Origin: Sphingobium sp.
GTDB taxonomy: Bacteria; Pseudomonadota; Alphaproteobacteria; Sphingomonadales; Sphingomonadaceae
Reading direction: 5' to 3'
Assembly: GCA_030148625.1 (NCBI GenBank)
Contig: JASBTC010000219.1
Coordinates: forward strand, 1 to 11,166
DNA length: 11,166 nt
A program made the position numbers and the translations under genes. Each line of letters begins with the position of its first letter. Position 1 is the stretch's first letter. The notes beneath the pieces are model-generated. The model was given only the letters and a program-made list of their open reading frames with translations. It was not told the origin of the DNA and did no database searches. Of this stretch, positions 1-5,898 are shown one piece after another.

Positions 1-223
1 AATCGGCGATGCGGCCGAGATGCTCGTCCGCCTCGTCGAGCGGAAAGGGCCGGCCGACGAACGAGACCGACCGATGATCCGAGAAATCGCTCGGAAACTG
101 TGTGCCGCCATCAGGCCAGGGCACTTTGCAGTCGCCGCCCAGATTGACGCCGCGCAGCATCATCTGGCCGCCGGCCGCGTCGAGGAACAGGCCGCCATGC
201 TGGCGAATGCGCGCGATGGTCAT
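1..223 (-). CDS. GH5-family glycoside hydrolase, N-terminal 74 codons (runs off left edge)
   Basis: The gene starts with ATG at 223-221 and continues past base 1, so only 74 residues are visible. After a short beta-strand opening the protein reads LRGVNLGGDCKVPWPDGG (residues 23-40), then a FSDHRSVSFVGRPFPLDEAD stretch (about 50-69). The LRGVN opening followed by an SFVGRPFPL(D/E)EA block is what I know from the GH5 branch holding endoglycoceramidase-like and fungal steryl/ceramide beta-glucosidases. The catalytic glutamates lie beyond the window. No signal peptide is visible, so it is probably cytoplasmic. Its ATG overlaps the stop of the upstream PhyH gene by four bases (220-223), so it is likely the last visible cistron of the PhyH operon and translationally coupled. 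Family call is fairly firm. Specificity for lipid or sterol glycosides is inference from the opening motif only. Confidence 0.72.
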   Translation of the reverse strand, partial: MTIARIRQHGGLFLDAAGGQMMLRGVNLGGDCKVPWPDGGTQFPSDFSDHRSVSFVGRPFPLDEADEHLGRIAD

Positions 224-1089
224 GCGCGTTTGGGGATGATGCCGAGCCGCTCGGCGCGCTCGCGCCATTCGAGCCCCGCCTCCGGCCATGGCTCCGGCTC
301 GGGCAGTCTTCCGTTGGGTAATGGCCAGGTGATCGGGGTGGCGCCGCCGTCGATCACCGCGCCCTTGGCGATGCCGTCACGATCGACCGAGGGATGCGCG
401 CGTTCGCCGCCGCGATGCGATCCGTCGGCGAAATAGATGGCGGTGTAGACGCGGCGGGTGCGGTCGGACCGGTTGGCCTTCGCCATGTGCACCGTATAGC
501 CGTGATGGAAGATGACGTCGCCGGGCGCGCAGGGGATGAAGATAGGCGGGGTGTCCGCGAATTTCTCCTCCAGCCGCTTGCCATCGCCCGGCGTGCCGAA
601 AATGTCGATGAACTCGGCCTCGCCGCGATGCGATCCGGGCACGTAACCCATGCAGCCGGTCCGGTCGTCCGCGCCGTCGAACGGGATCCAGACGGTCGCG
701 GTGTCGGTCTCCGCGATCGGCCAATAGGGCTGGTCCTGATGCGCTTCGGTCTCGCGTCCGCCGGCTTCCTTGTAGAGCGCCTGATCGTGCCATAGCCGCA
801 CGCGCTTCGCGCCGAGCAGGGCCGCGGTCAGCGCGCCGATCTTCGGATGGAAGGTGAGCGGGCGGATATCGGGAAAATCCTCCCAGACATATTGGCATTG
901 CAGGAAGGATTGTTCGTAAGGGCTTTTTTCGTCGAGCGAGCGGGTATCGCCGGCCTTGCGCGCCGCCACCGCCGCATCGACCGCCGCGCCGTGGCGGGCG
1001 AGCTCCTCGGGCGTGAGCACGCCGGGAACATGGACGAAGCCGTCGCGCTGGAATGCCTCGGCATAGCGCGCCAGATCGGCTGCGGTCAT
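220..1089 (-). CDS. PhyH-family Fe(II)/2-oxoglutarate dioxygenase (PhyH copy 1, 289 aa)
   Basis: Phytanoyl-CoA-dioxygenase-like non-haem iron oxygenase, expected to hydroxylate a C-H bond using O2 and 2-oxoglutarate in the cytoplasm. The opening EAFQRDGFVHVPGVLTPEEL (residues 11-30) is the usual PhyH start. The iron triad is H117 and D119 (EAHQDQPYWP) with distal H201 (GYTVHMA), and R212 follows at the +11 position expected for the 2-oxoglutarate-binding arginine, so the site looks intact. The length is normal for the family. The frame is open upstream to 1350, but I take ATG 1089 because that extension is arginine-rich shadow sequence of the upstream gene and because 1086-1089 forms an ATGA overlap with it. 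Third PhyH gene of a coupled run. The C-terminal tail (about residues 225-289, rich in Pro, Glu and Arg) is longer than in the other copies. Substrate unknown. Confidence 0.93.
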   Translation of the reverse strand: MTAADLARYAEAFQRDGFVHVPGVLTPEELARHGAAVDAAVAARKAGDTRSLDEKSPYEQSFLQCQYVWEDFPDIRPLTFHPKIGALTAALLGAKRVRLWHDQALYKEAGGRETEAHQDQPYWPIAETDTATVWIPFDGADDRTGCMGYVPGSHRGEAEFIDIFGTPGDGKRLEEKFADTPPIFIPCAPGDVIFHHGYTVHMAKANRSDRTRRVYTAIYFADGSHRGGERAHPSVDRDGIAKGAVIDGGATPITWPLPNGRLPEPEPWPEAGLEWRERAERLGIIPKRA

Positions 1090-1904
1090 GCCCGTTCTCC
1101 GTCTTTCAGGATCGCGAATTGCCGGCTGGGCTCGGTCTGGGGCACGCGGCTGCCATCGGGCATCACCGCCTCCGCGCCGTCGGGCGCATATTGCAGGATA
1201 TAGGCCTTGCGCACGGTGCCGGCGCGCAGGTTCGGGCCGGTGCGATGCGGGGCGAGCGAGGAAAAGACGATCACGTCGCCGCGGTTCGCAGGGGCGGGCA
1301 CCGCATCGGGCGCATCCTCCAGGCATTTGAGCCCGATCGGCGTCACCCAATGTTCGAGCGTGCCGAGCCGGTGCATGCCCGGGGCGATCCAGGGGCAGCC
1401 ATTCTCGACATCGACATCGACCAGCGGGATCCAGAAGGTCAGATATTGCTGGGGTTCGACAAAGGTATAGCCATTGTCCTGATGCCAGGGGAATTCCTGC
1501 GGCCGGCCCGATTTCTTGTAGACCGACTGGTCCCAGTACAACCGGACATCGTCGCCGATCAGATCATGGCAGATATCGGCGATCGCCGGATGCGCCGCGA
1601 AATCGCGCAGAACGTCCGATTTGGCGACGATATGGCCGGTAAAGGTGATCGCATCCGCCGACGAGATCGCGTTACGGCCTTCATTGGCGCGCAATTGCTG
1701 CTCATGCGCCTGTTCCAGCGGGTCGATCGCGGTTTCCACCGCATCGAGCTCGGCGGCGGTGAAGACGTCGCGCAGCACGAAAAAGCCCTGGGCGTCGAAC
1801 TGGTCCTTTTCGGCCGGGCTCAGGCGGCGCAGCCCGGCATCGGACGCTTCCTCCCACGAGAAATCGCGGTTGCGGGGATGGATGCGGTGGGTGGGGAAGG
1901 TCAT
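1086..1904 (-). CDS. PhyH-family Fe(II)/2-oxoglutarate dioxygenase (PhyH copy 2, 272 aa)
   Basis: Second PhyH oxygenase of the operon. A leader of about 30 residues precedes the typical DAQGFFVLRDVFTAAELDAV start (37-56). The iron ligands are H141 and D143 (PWHQDNGYTF), then a cupin-core strand with LTFWIPLVDVDVENGCPW (155-172), distal H220 (LAPHRTGPN) and R232 for 2-oxoglutarate. All key residues are present. The LAPHRTGPN motif is common in PhyH proteins acting on small molecules, but I cannot name the substrate. The start ATG at 1904 overlaps the stop of PhyH copy 3 (ATGA, 1901-1904), and its own stop overlaps the start of copy 1 (1086-1089), so the three are very likely co-translated. It diverges clearly from the neighbouring copies outside the iron and 2-oxoglutarate motifs, which argues against recent tandem duplication. 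Confidence 0.93.
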   Translation of the reverse strand: MTFPTHRIHPRNRDFSWEEASDAGLRRLSPAEKDQFDAQGFFVLRDVFTAAELDAVETAIDPLEQAHEQQLRANEGRNAISSADAITFTGHIVAKSDVLRDFAAHPAIADICHDLIGDDVRLYWDQSVYKKSGRPQEFPWHQDNGYTFVEPQQYLTFWIPLVDVDVENGCPWIAPGMHRLGTLEHWVTPIGLKCLEDAPDAVPAPANRGDVIVFSSLAPHRTGPNLRAGTVRKAYILQYAPDGAEAVMPDGSRVPQTEPSRQFAILKDGERA

Positions 1905-2704
1905 GCGGCCTCGGCGGATTTGCGGCGGACGGGGATCCAGCGATTGACGGGGGCCAGGCTGGCGGCGGCCTCGGCGCTCACGGGGCGGGTGCCGGCGCGG
2001 CCATAATGATAGACCATGGCGGCGCGGCGCTCGTCGGCGACATTGTCGGTCGACATGTGCATCAGATAGCTGTGGAAGAAGAGCACGTCGCCCGGCTCCA
2101 TCAGCGCGGGCTGGCGTGCGCTGTCGTCCTGGTCGACGATCTCGGTATAGGCGCGGTTCGCGGCGGGGCGGCGATCGGGCACATGGTCATGGATCGGCCC
2201 GGTGTGCGATCCGGGCAGCACCCACAGGCAGCCATTGTCCAGCGTGGCGCGGCTCAGCGCCAGCCATACGCCGATCTGGGGCTGGCGGTCGAAGCGGAAA
2301 TAATAGCTGTCCTGGTGCCAGGGTTGGCCGATCACGCCGGGATTCTTGAAGATGAACTGGCTCTGGAAACAATCGATGTCGGGGCCGAGCAGCCCTTCGA
2401 CGACATCGACGATCGCATCGCTTTCCGCGACCTCGCGCGACAGCCCTTCGGCGTGGCAGTTGAACACCTTGGCGATCCGGTCCTCGGGATTGACCGCGCT
2501 GGGGCTCGGCTCCTTCTCCGGGAAGATCGCGTAATTGGGGCCGGCGGCATAGATCGTCTCGCCGGGATGATCCTCGGGCGGGTTGGCGCGGATCCGCGCG
2601 ATCACTTCGTCCTCGACTGCCTTCACATCGGCCGGGGGAACAAGCCCGCGCAACACGAAGAATCCCTGGTCATTCCAAGCTGCAAGGCGCGTTTCGGCAT
2701 CCAT
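1901..2704 (-). CDS. PhyH-family Fe(II)/2-oxoglutarate dioxygenase (PhyH copy 3, 267 aa; first gene of the PhyH operon)
   Basis: First cistron after the internal promoter. The protein opens with LAAWNDQGFFVLRGLVPPAD (7-26). The iron site is H130 and D132 (QPWHQDSYYFRFD) with distal H216 (YLMHMSTDN), and R226/R227 lie at +10/+11 as the 2-oxoglutarate arginine. DNGCLWVLPGSH (156-167) is the standard PhyH turn, so the enzyme should be active. The start at 2704 is supported by AAGGAG at 2711-2716 (minus strand), six bases from the ATG, and by a sigma70-like promoter just upstream. The MFS gene ends 77 bases upstream on the same strand, so some read-through from the receptor/transporter operon is possible. 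The N-terminal half contains an extended segment (about 45-85) before the core that the other copies lack in this form. Substrate unknown. Confidence 0.94.
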   Translation of the reverse strand: MDAETRLAAWNDQGFFVLRGLVPPADVKAVEDEVIARIRANPPEDHPGETIYAAGPNYAIFPEKEPSPSAVNPEDRIAKVFNCHAEGLSREVAESDAIVDVVEGLLGPDIDCFQSQFIFKNPGVIGQPWHQDSYYFRFDRQPQIGVWLALSRATLDNGCLWVLPGSHTGPIHDHVPDRRPAANRAYTEIVDQDDSARQPALMEPGDVLFFHSYLMHMSTDNVADERRAAMVYHYGRAGTRPVSAEAAASLAPVNRWIPVRRKSAEAA

Positions 2705-2727
2705 CGCCCTCTCCTTTACGCCTTTCT

Positions 2728-2756
2728 ATAATATACAATCAGATTCGAAAAGCCAA
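2728..2756 (-). promoter_or_regulatory. Sigma70-like promoter for the PhyH/GH5 operon
   Basis: Read on the minus strand, TTGGCT (2756-2751) and TATTAT (2733-2728) are separated by exactly 17 bases and match 4/6 and 5/6 of the sigma70 consensus. A strong ribosome-binding site (AAGGAG, 2716-2711) and the ATG at 2704 follow, leaving a leader of roughly 20 bases. The gap is markedly AT-rich against the GC-rich genes around it. The -35 box overlaps the repeat structure described at 2742-2778, so the promoter is likely regulated. It was found by eye and has not been tested. Confidence 0.6.
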
Positions 2757-2765
2757 TTTTCGATC
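2742..2765. repeat. Imperfect inverted repeat around the -35 box
   Basis: GATTCGAAAA (2742-2751), five spacer bases, then TTTTCGATC (2757-2765) form an inverted repeat with one unpaired T. It encloses the -35 box of the PhyH promoter and shares its right arm with the tandem 11-bp repeat. It could be a palindromic operator. As RNA from the MFS read-through transcript it would be a weak AT-rich stem lacking a GC-rich base, so I favour the operator reading over a terminator. Confidence 0.4.
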
Positions 2766-2778
2766 AATTTTCGATCAA
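2754..2778. repeat. Tandem 11-bp repeat at the -35 region of the PhyH promoter (candidate operator)
   Basis: On the minus strand TTGATCGAAAA occurs twice in direct succession (2778-2768 and 2767-2757) and continues with TTG, giving a perfect 11-base period over 25 bases. Eleven bases is about one helical turn, so both copies face the same side of the DNA. The second copy touches the -35 box, a typical place for an activator or repressor. TTGAT is also the half-site of Fnr/FixK-type regulators, and a Crp/Fnr-family gene lies in the window, but a standard TTGAT-N4-ATCAA palindrome is not present. Confidence 0.55.
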
Positions 2779-2781
2779 ATG

Positions 2782-4152
2782 CTAATCATTGACTGAATCT
2801 GCTTGTGCGGCCTGGCGGCGCGCGGCGAGTTTTTCGACGATGGCCTCATGGTCGCCGCGGCGGATCGGGTAGAAAAGCATGGCGAGCCCGGCCATGATCA
2901 TGCCCGCGCCGGGCAGCCAGATCATGATCGCCTTGATGCCCGCCAGCGTTTCGGGCGTCTGCGGGGCGTTGGCGACATAACCGACGGAATCGAGCAGCCA
3001 GCCGAACAGGCCCGCGCCGACCCCCAGCGCCACTTTCAGGAAGAACTGGAACAGGCCGAAGATGAAGGATTCGGTGCGCTCGCCCGTCATCCATTCGCCA
3101 TATTCGACGGTGTCGGGCAGCATCGACCAGAAAGTGAGCGCCAGCCCGAGCGATCCCATGCTGCTGGCGACCAGCCAGATCGTCATCGGCCAGGGCGTGT
3201 CGAATTCGTGCGTGGCGAAGATCGCAAGCATGGCGAGATTGAGGATGATCCCGGCGAACCAGGCGTTGCGCTTGCCGATGAACTTGGTGATCCACACCCA
3301 GGCCGGGATCGCCACCAGTCCGACCACCGACATGCCGATCAGCGCGGGCCGCGATGCGGCTTCGTTGCCGAGATAATATTTGAAATAATAAAGCACCGAC
3401 TTGCCGAGCGCGACCGAGCAGACAAAGGCCGAGACGGTGGCGAGGATCAGGATCCAGAAGGCGCGGTTCTTCTTGAGTGAGTGCCAATAGCCGCCAAGGT
3501 CGAGTTTGACGTCCATGACGTCGTTTTCGGGCGGTTCGCTGGTGATGCGATAGACCAGGGGATAGATTGCGGTCGCGACCACCGCGAACACTGCCGCCGC
3601 CCAGGTGAAGCCCTGGGTCGATCCGCTGCCGCCGAACCAGCCGACCATCGGATAGGTGAAATAGACGATGGTGAGCGCGGCGAGCACGCCGAAGACCATG
3701 CGATAACCCGCGATGGTCGAGCGTTCGTCCGAGCTGTCGGTCAGCCGCGCATTGAGCGAGGTATAAGGGATCGTCACCACCGTATAGGCGGTGCGGAAGA
3801 TGATGTGGGTGGCGAGCATCCACAGGACGAGCCCGGTGCCCTCGAAGGGCGGACGCCAGTAGAGCAGGATGAAGGACAGGCCCAGCGGCACACAGCCGAA
3901 CAGGATATAGGGGCGATAGCGGCCATAGCGGCTGCGCGTGCGATCGGCGATGCTGCCCATGACCGGATCCTGCAGCGCGTCGACGATGGAGGCGATCATG
4001 TAGATGAGGCCGGCGGTCGCGGCGGGAATGCCCACCGCATCGGTGTAGAAGAACAGCAGGAAGATCGAGACGCTCTGCCAATAGAGATTGCTGGCGTAGT
4101 CGCCGAGGGTGAAGCCGATCTTCTTCGCGGTGCTCAGGCGATGCGCGGTCAT
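2782..4152 (-). CDS. GPH-family MFS symporter (MelB-like sugar/glycoside:cation transporter, 456 aa)
   Basis: Twelve-helix inner-membrane carrier of the glycoside-pentoside-hexuronide:cation symporter family; the length is normal. The N-terminal signature is clear: LGDYASNLYWQS (16-27) with D18 matching the sugar-binding Asp of MelB, then VDALQDPVMGSIADR (57-71), where D58 and D62 match the cation-site aspartates D55 and D59 of MelB, followed by the conserved SRYGRYRPY loop (74-82). The helix-4 region reads TIPYTSLNARLT, so the second sugar Asp of MelB is not conserved, as in many non-melibiose members. Its start at 4152 overlaps the esterase stop (ATGA, 4149-4152), placing it in the receptor/esterase operon. 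The substrate is probably a glycoside or released sugar (inference). No close specificity can be assigned. Confidence 0.93.
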   Translation of the reverse strand: MTAHRLSTAKKIGFTLGDYASNLYWQSVSIFLLFFYTDAVGIPAATAGLIYMIASIVDALQDPVMGSIADRTRSRYGRYRPYILFGCVPLGLSFILLYWRPPFEGTGLVLWMLATHIIFRTAYTVVTIPYTSLNARLTDSSDERSTIAGYRMVFGVLAALTIVYFTYPMVGWFGGSGSTQGFTWAAAVFAVVATAIYPLVYRITSEPPENDVMDVKLDLGGYWHSLKKNRAFWILILATVSAFVCSVALGKSVLYYFKYYLGNEAASRPALIGMSVVGLVAIPAWVWITKFIGKRNAWFAGIILNLAMLAIFATHEFDTPWPMTIWLVASSMGSLGLALTFWSMLPDTVEYGEWMTGERTESFIFGLFQFFLKVALGVGAGLFGWLLDSVGYVANAPQTPETLAGIKAIMIWLPGAGMIMAGLAMLFYPIRRGDHEAIVEKLAARRQAAQADSVND

Positions 4153-5385
4153 GGTCTGGCCTCTCTCGCGCGGCGCGCGGTCATGATGCGTTCGACGGCG
4201 TCGAGCCGCGCGGCGTCGCGGTCGTGCGTGGCCGACGCGCTGCCGTCACGGAACAGCAGCAGTGGATCGCCGGGCCCGGCGCGCGGCCAGGCAGGCAGAC
4301 CGGAGCCGTCGGGCGTGCCGGTCTTCGCGAAATTGGTCCAGTAATCGCCGATCAGCCGTGCGGTCTCACGGTCGGCGGGGGCGGCATCGGCGGGCAGGGT
4401 GCCGAACAGATAGGCAAGTTCGGAAGCGTGATTGGCGCCTTTGCGCGTCGTGCGCTCTGCCTCCGCGACATGATCGAACAGGTAGCGCCAGGTGGGCGCG
4501 CCATGCGCATGCATGATCCGTGCGAAGCCGCGCGCCGCCTCTCCGAAGAAATAATCATCGATCAGCGCGGGGGCGGGGGGATCGCCATAGGTGCGGGTCA
4601 GATCGGCAAGCTCCGCCGGGGCGATCTGGCCCCGGATCAGCCCCATCAGCGCGGGCGCGAATGCCTCCTGGCTCAGTTCGGTGCCGGTCGAACCGATGAT
4701 GAAGGGGATGCGCGGTACCTTGCCCGCCGCGAAGCGCGCGACCGGATCGTCGATCACGCTTTGTCCGTCGATGATCGGCCCGTTGAAACGATCCGGCTGG
4801 AGATCCCACATGGCGAGCCCGCCCTGGACGACATCGGCGGGGGTCGCGCGCAGCGCGGCCATATCGGCCTTGGGGAAACCGGCCTGCGTTGCAAAGGCGG
4901 TGCCGGCTTTCTCGCCTGATATGCGCGTCGGTCGATCGACGGCGAGCCGCGCATAGGGTTCGCGATTGGCGCCCGACTGGACGATCGCCTTGTGGAACAG
5001 CCCTTTGGCGAGCAGCGAGGCCATCAGGAAATCGACCGCCGCGCCGCCCGCCGACTCTCCGAAGATCGTGACATTGCCGGGATCGCCGCCAAATGCGCCG
5101 ATATTGGCCTTCACCCATTTCAGCGCCGCGATCATGTCGAGAAAGGTGAAATTGGCGTGCGGTTTGCCGTTTGCTTCGGCGGTGAGCGCGGGATGGGCGA
5201 AGAAACCGAACCGGCCCAGCCGATAGTTGAAGCTGACCAGGATCACGCCGCGCCGCGCCAGATTGGCGCCGTCGAGTATGGGGGATGTGCTCGATCCCGC
5301 GACGAATGCGCCGCCATGGATCCAGACCATCACCGGCAGCTTGCGTGCGCCCTTCGGCCGCCAGAGATTGATCGACAGGCAGTTC
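4149..5385 (-). pseudogene. Type-B carboxylesterase, 5'-truncated (probable pseudogene; open frame 5333-4149)
   Basis: Serine hydrolase of the carboxylesterase type-B family, missing roughly its first 90-100 residues. Homology begins at about 5385 with NCLSINLWRPKGARKLPVMV, the block that normally follows the family's (S/E)-(E/D/N)-C-L motif. Counting from the only candidate start, a GTG at 5333 inside that domain, the oxyanion loop HGGAF is at 6-10, the nucleophile elbow GESAGG has Ser94, the acid is probably Glu219 (GSTGTEL), and the histidine is His302 (GANHASELAYLFG). The catalytic triad therefore survives, but the signal peptide and first sheet are gone. No ribosome-binding site precedes the GTG. 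Upstream the sequence becomes an isomerase gene in another frame. The stop overlaps the MFS start (ATGA). It might still be translated by coupling or frameshifting, but I think it is broken, unless the assembly is wrong here. Confidence 0.85.
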
Positions 5386-5898
5386 GTGACCGATATACCA
5401 ATGGCCGAAATCGCCGTTGAAGCGAAGCTCCGGCAGGCGTTCGACCAGGTCGAGCGTGCGTTTGATATCCTGCGTCATCGTCGCGCGGTGCGTTTCCAGA
5501 TAGATGGGATGGCTGAGCACCTGGGCGATATCGAGCATCGCCTCCGCCAGGCGCATCATCTCGTCGTCGCTTTCGAAGCCGTCTCCAAGTTGCACCGTCG
5601 AACAGTCGCAACCGGCGTCGCGCCAGAACTGCGCCTGTTCGCGCATCTGGCCGACGTCGCGGAAGATGCGCATCAACCCGGTCGGGATCAGCCCCGCATC
5701 GATCGCCGCCTGGGGCTCGAGCGTCTGGATCGCTTCATAGCCCGCCGATTTGAGCGCGGCATAGACGGTGGCACGGTCGCCGCGCGGCCCGGTGGACCAG
5801 TCGGGCAGTTCGGCGGGCGTCAGGAAGCTGATGCCCGTCAGCAGCCGTGGCGCGCTTGTGCTTCCGTCGTTGGTGTTGCCCGGTTCAGAATGCGACAT
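5380..5898 (-). pseudogene. Sugar-phosphate isomerase/epimerase-like TIM barrel, N-terminal half only (3'-truncated)
   Basis: The ATG at 5898 opens a protein whose first 173 residues resemble xylose-isomerase-like/AP-endonuclease-2-type TIM barrels. Visible marks are TGISFLTPAELPDWS (21-35), PIYLETHRATMTQD (131-144) with metal-ligand-type E135 and H137, and LRFNGDFGHWYIGHEL (158-173) with D163 and H166. Homology stops at about 5380, roughly half way through a barrel. The reading frame stays open by GC bias to 4555, but that arginine-rich tail is only the esterase read in the wrong frame. The second half of the barrel and its remaining metal ligands are absent, so an active enzyme is unlikely. 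The start overlaps the receptor's stop by 14 bases (5885-5898), so it was the second gene of the receptor operon. An in-frame ATG at 5976 also exists, but lies inside the receptor gene and adds no family-like sequence. Confidence 0.75.

Noticed and set aside
1090..1350. Upstream extension of the PhyH copy 1 frame to 1350
   Set aside because: The extra 87 residues are low-complexity Arg/Ala shadow of PhyH copy 2; the PhyH domain starts right after ATG 1089, which also makes the ATGA overlap.
1053..2731. Long plus-strand open frames opposite PhyH copies 2 and 3 (317 and 241 codons)
   Set aside because: Antisense frames kept open by high GC; no domain-like sequence, while the minus strand carries clear catalytic motifs.
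2742..2765. Inverted repeat as an intrinsic terminator for the MFS operon
   Set aside because: The stem is AT-rich with a bulge, lacks a GC-rich base and a clean T-run, and sits on the -35 box of a good promoter.
2803..4344. Plus-strand and alternative minus-strand open frames across the MFS gene (up to 411 codons)
   Set aside because: Compositions are Asp/Glu/Arg/His-rich shadows with no membrane helices; the MelB-like frame explains the region.
4555..5379. The isomerase frame stays open to 4555, giving an apparent protein of over 440 residues
   Set aside because: Beyond about 5380 the translation is arginine-rich and matches no family. It is the esterase coding sequence read in the wrong frame.
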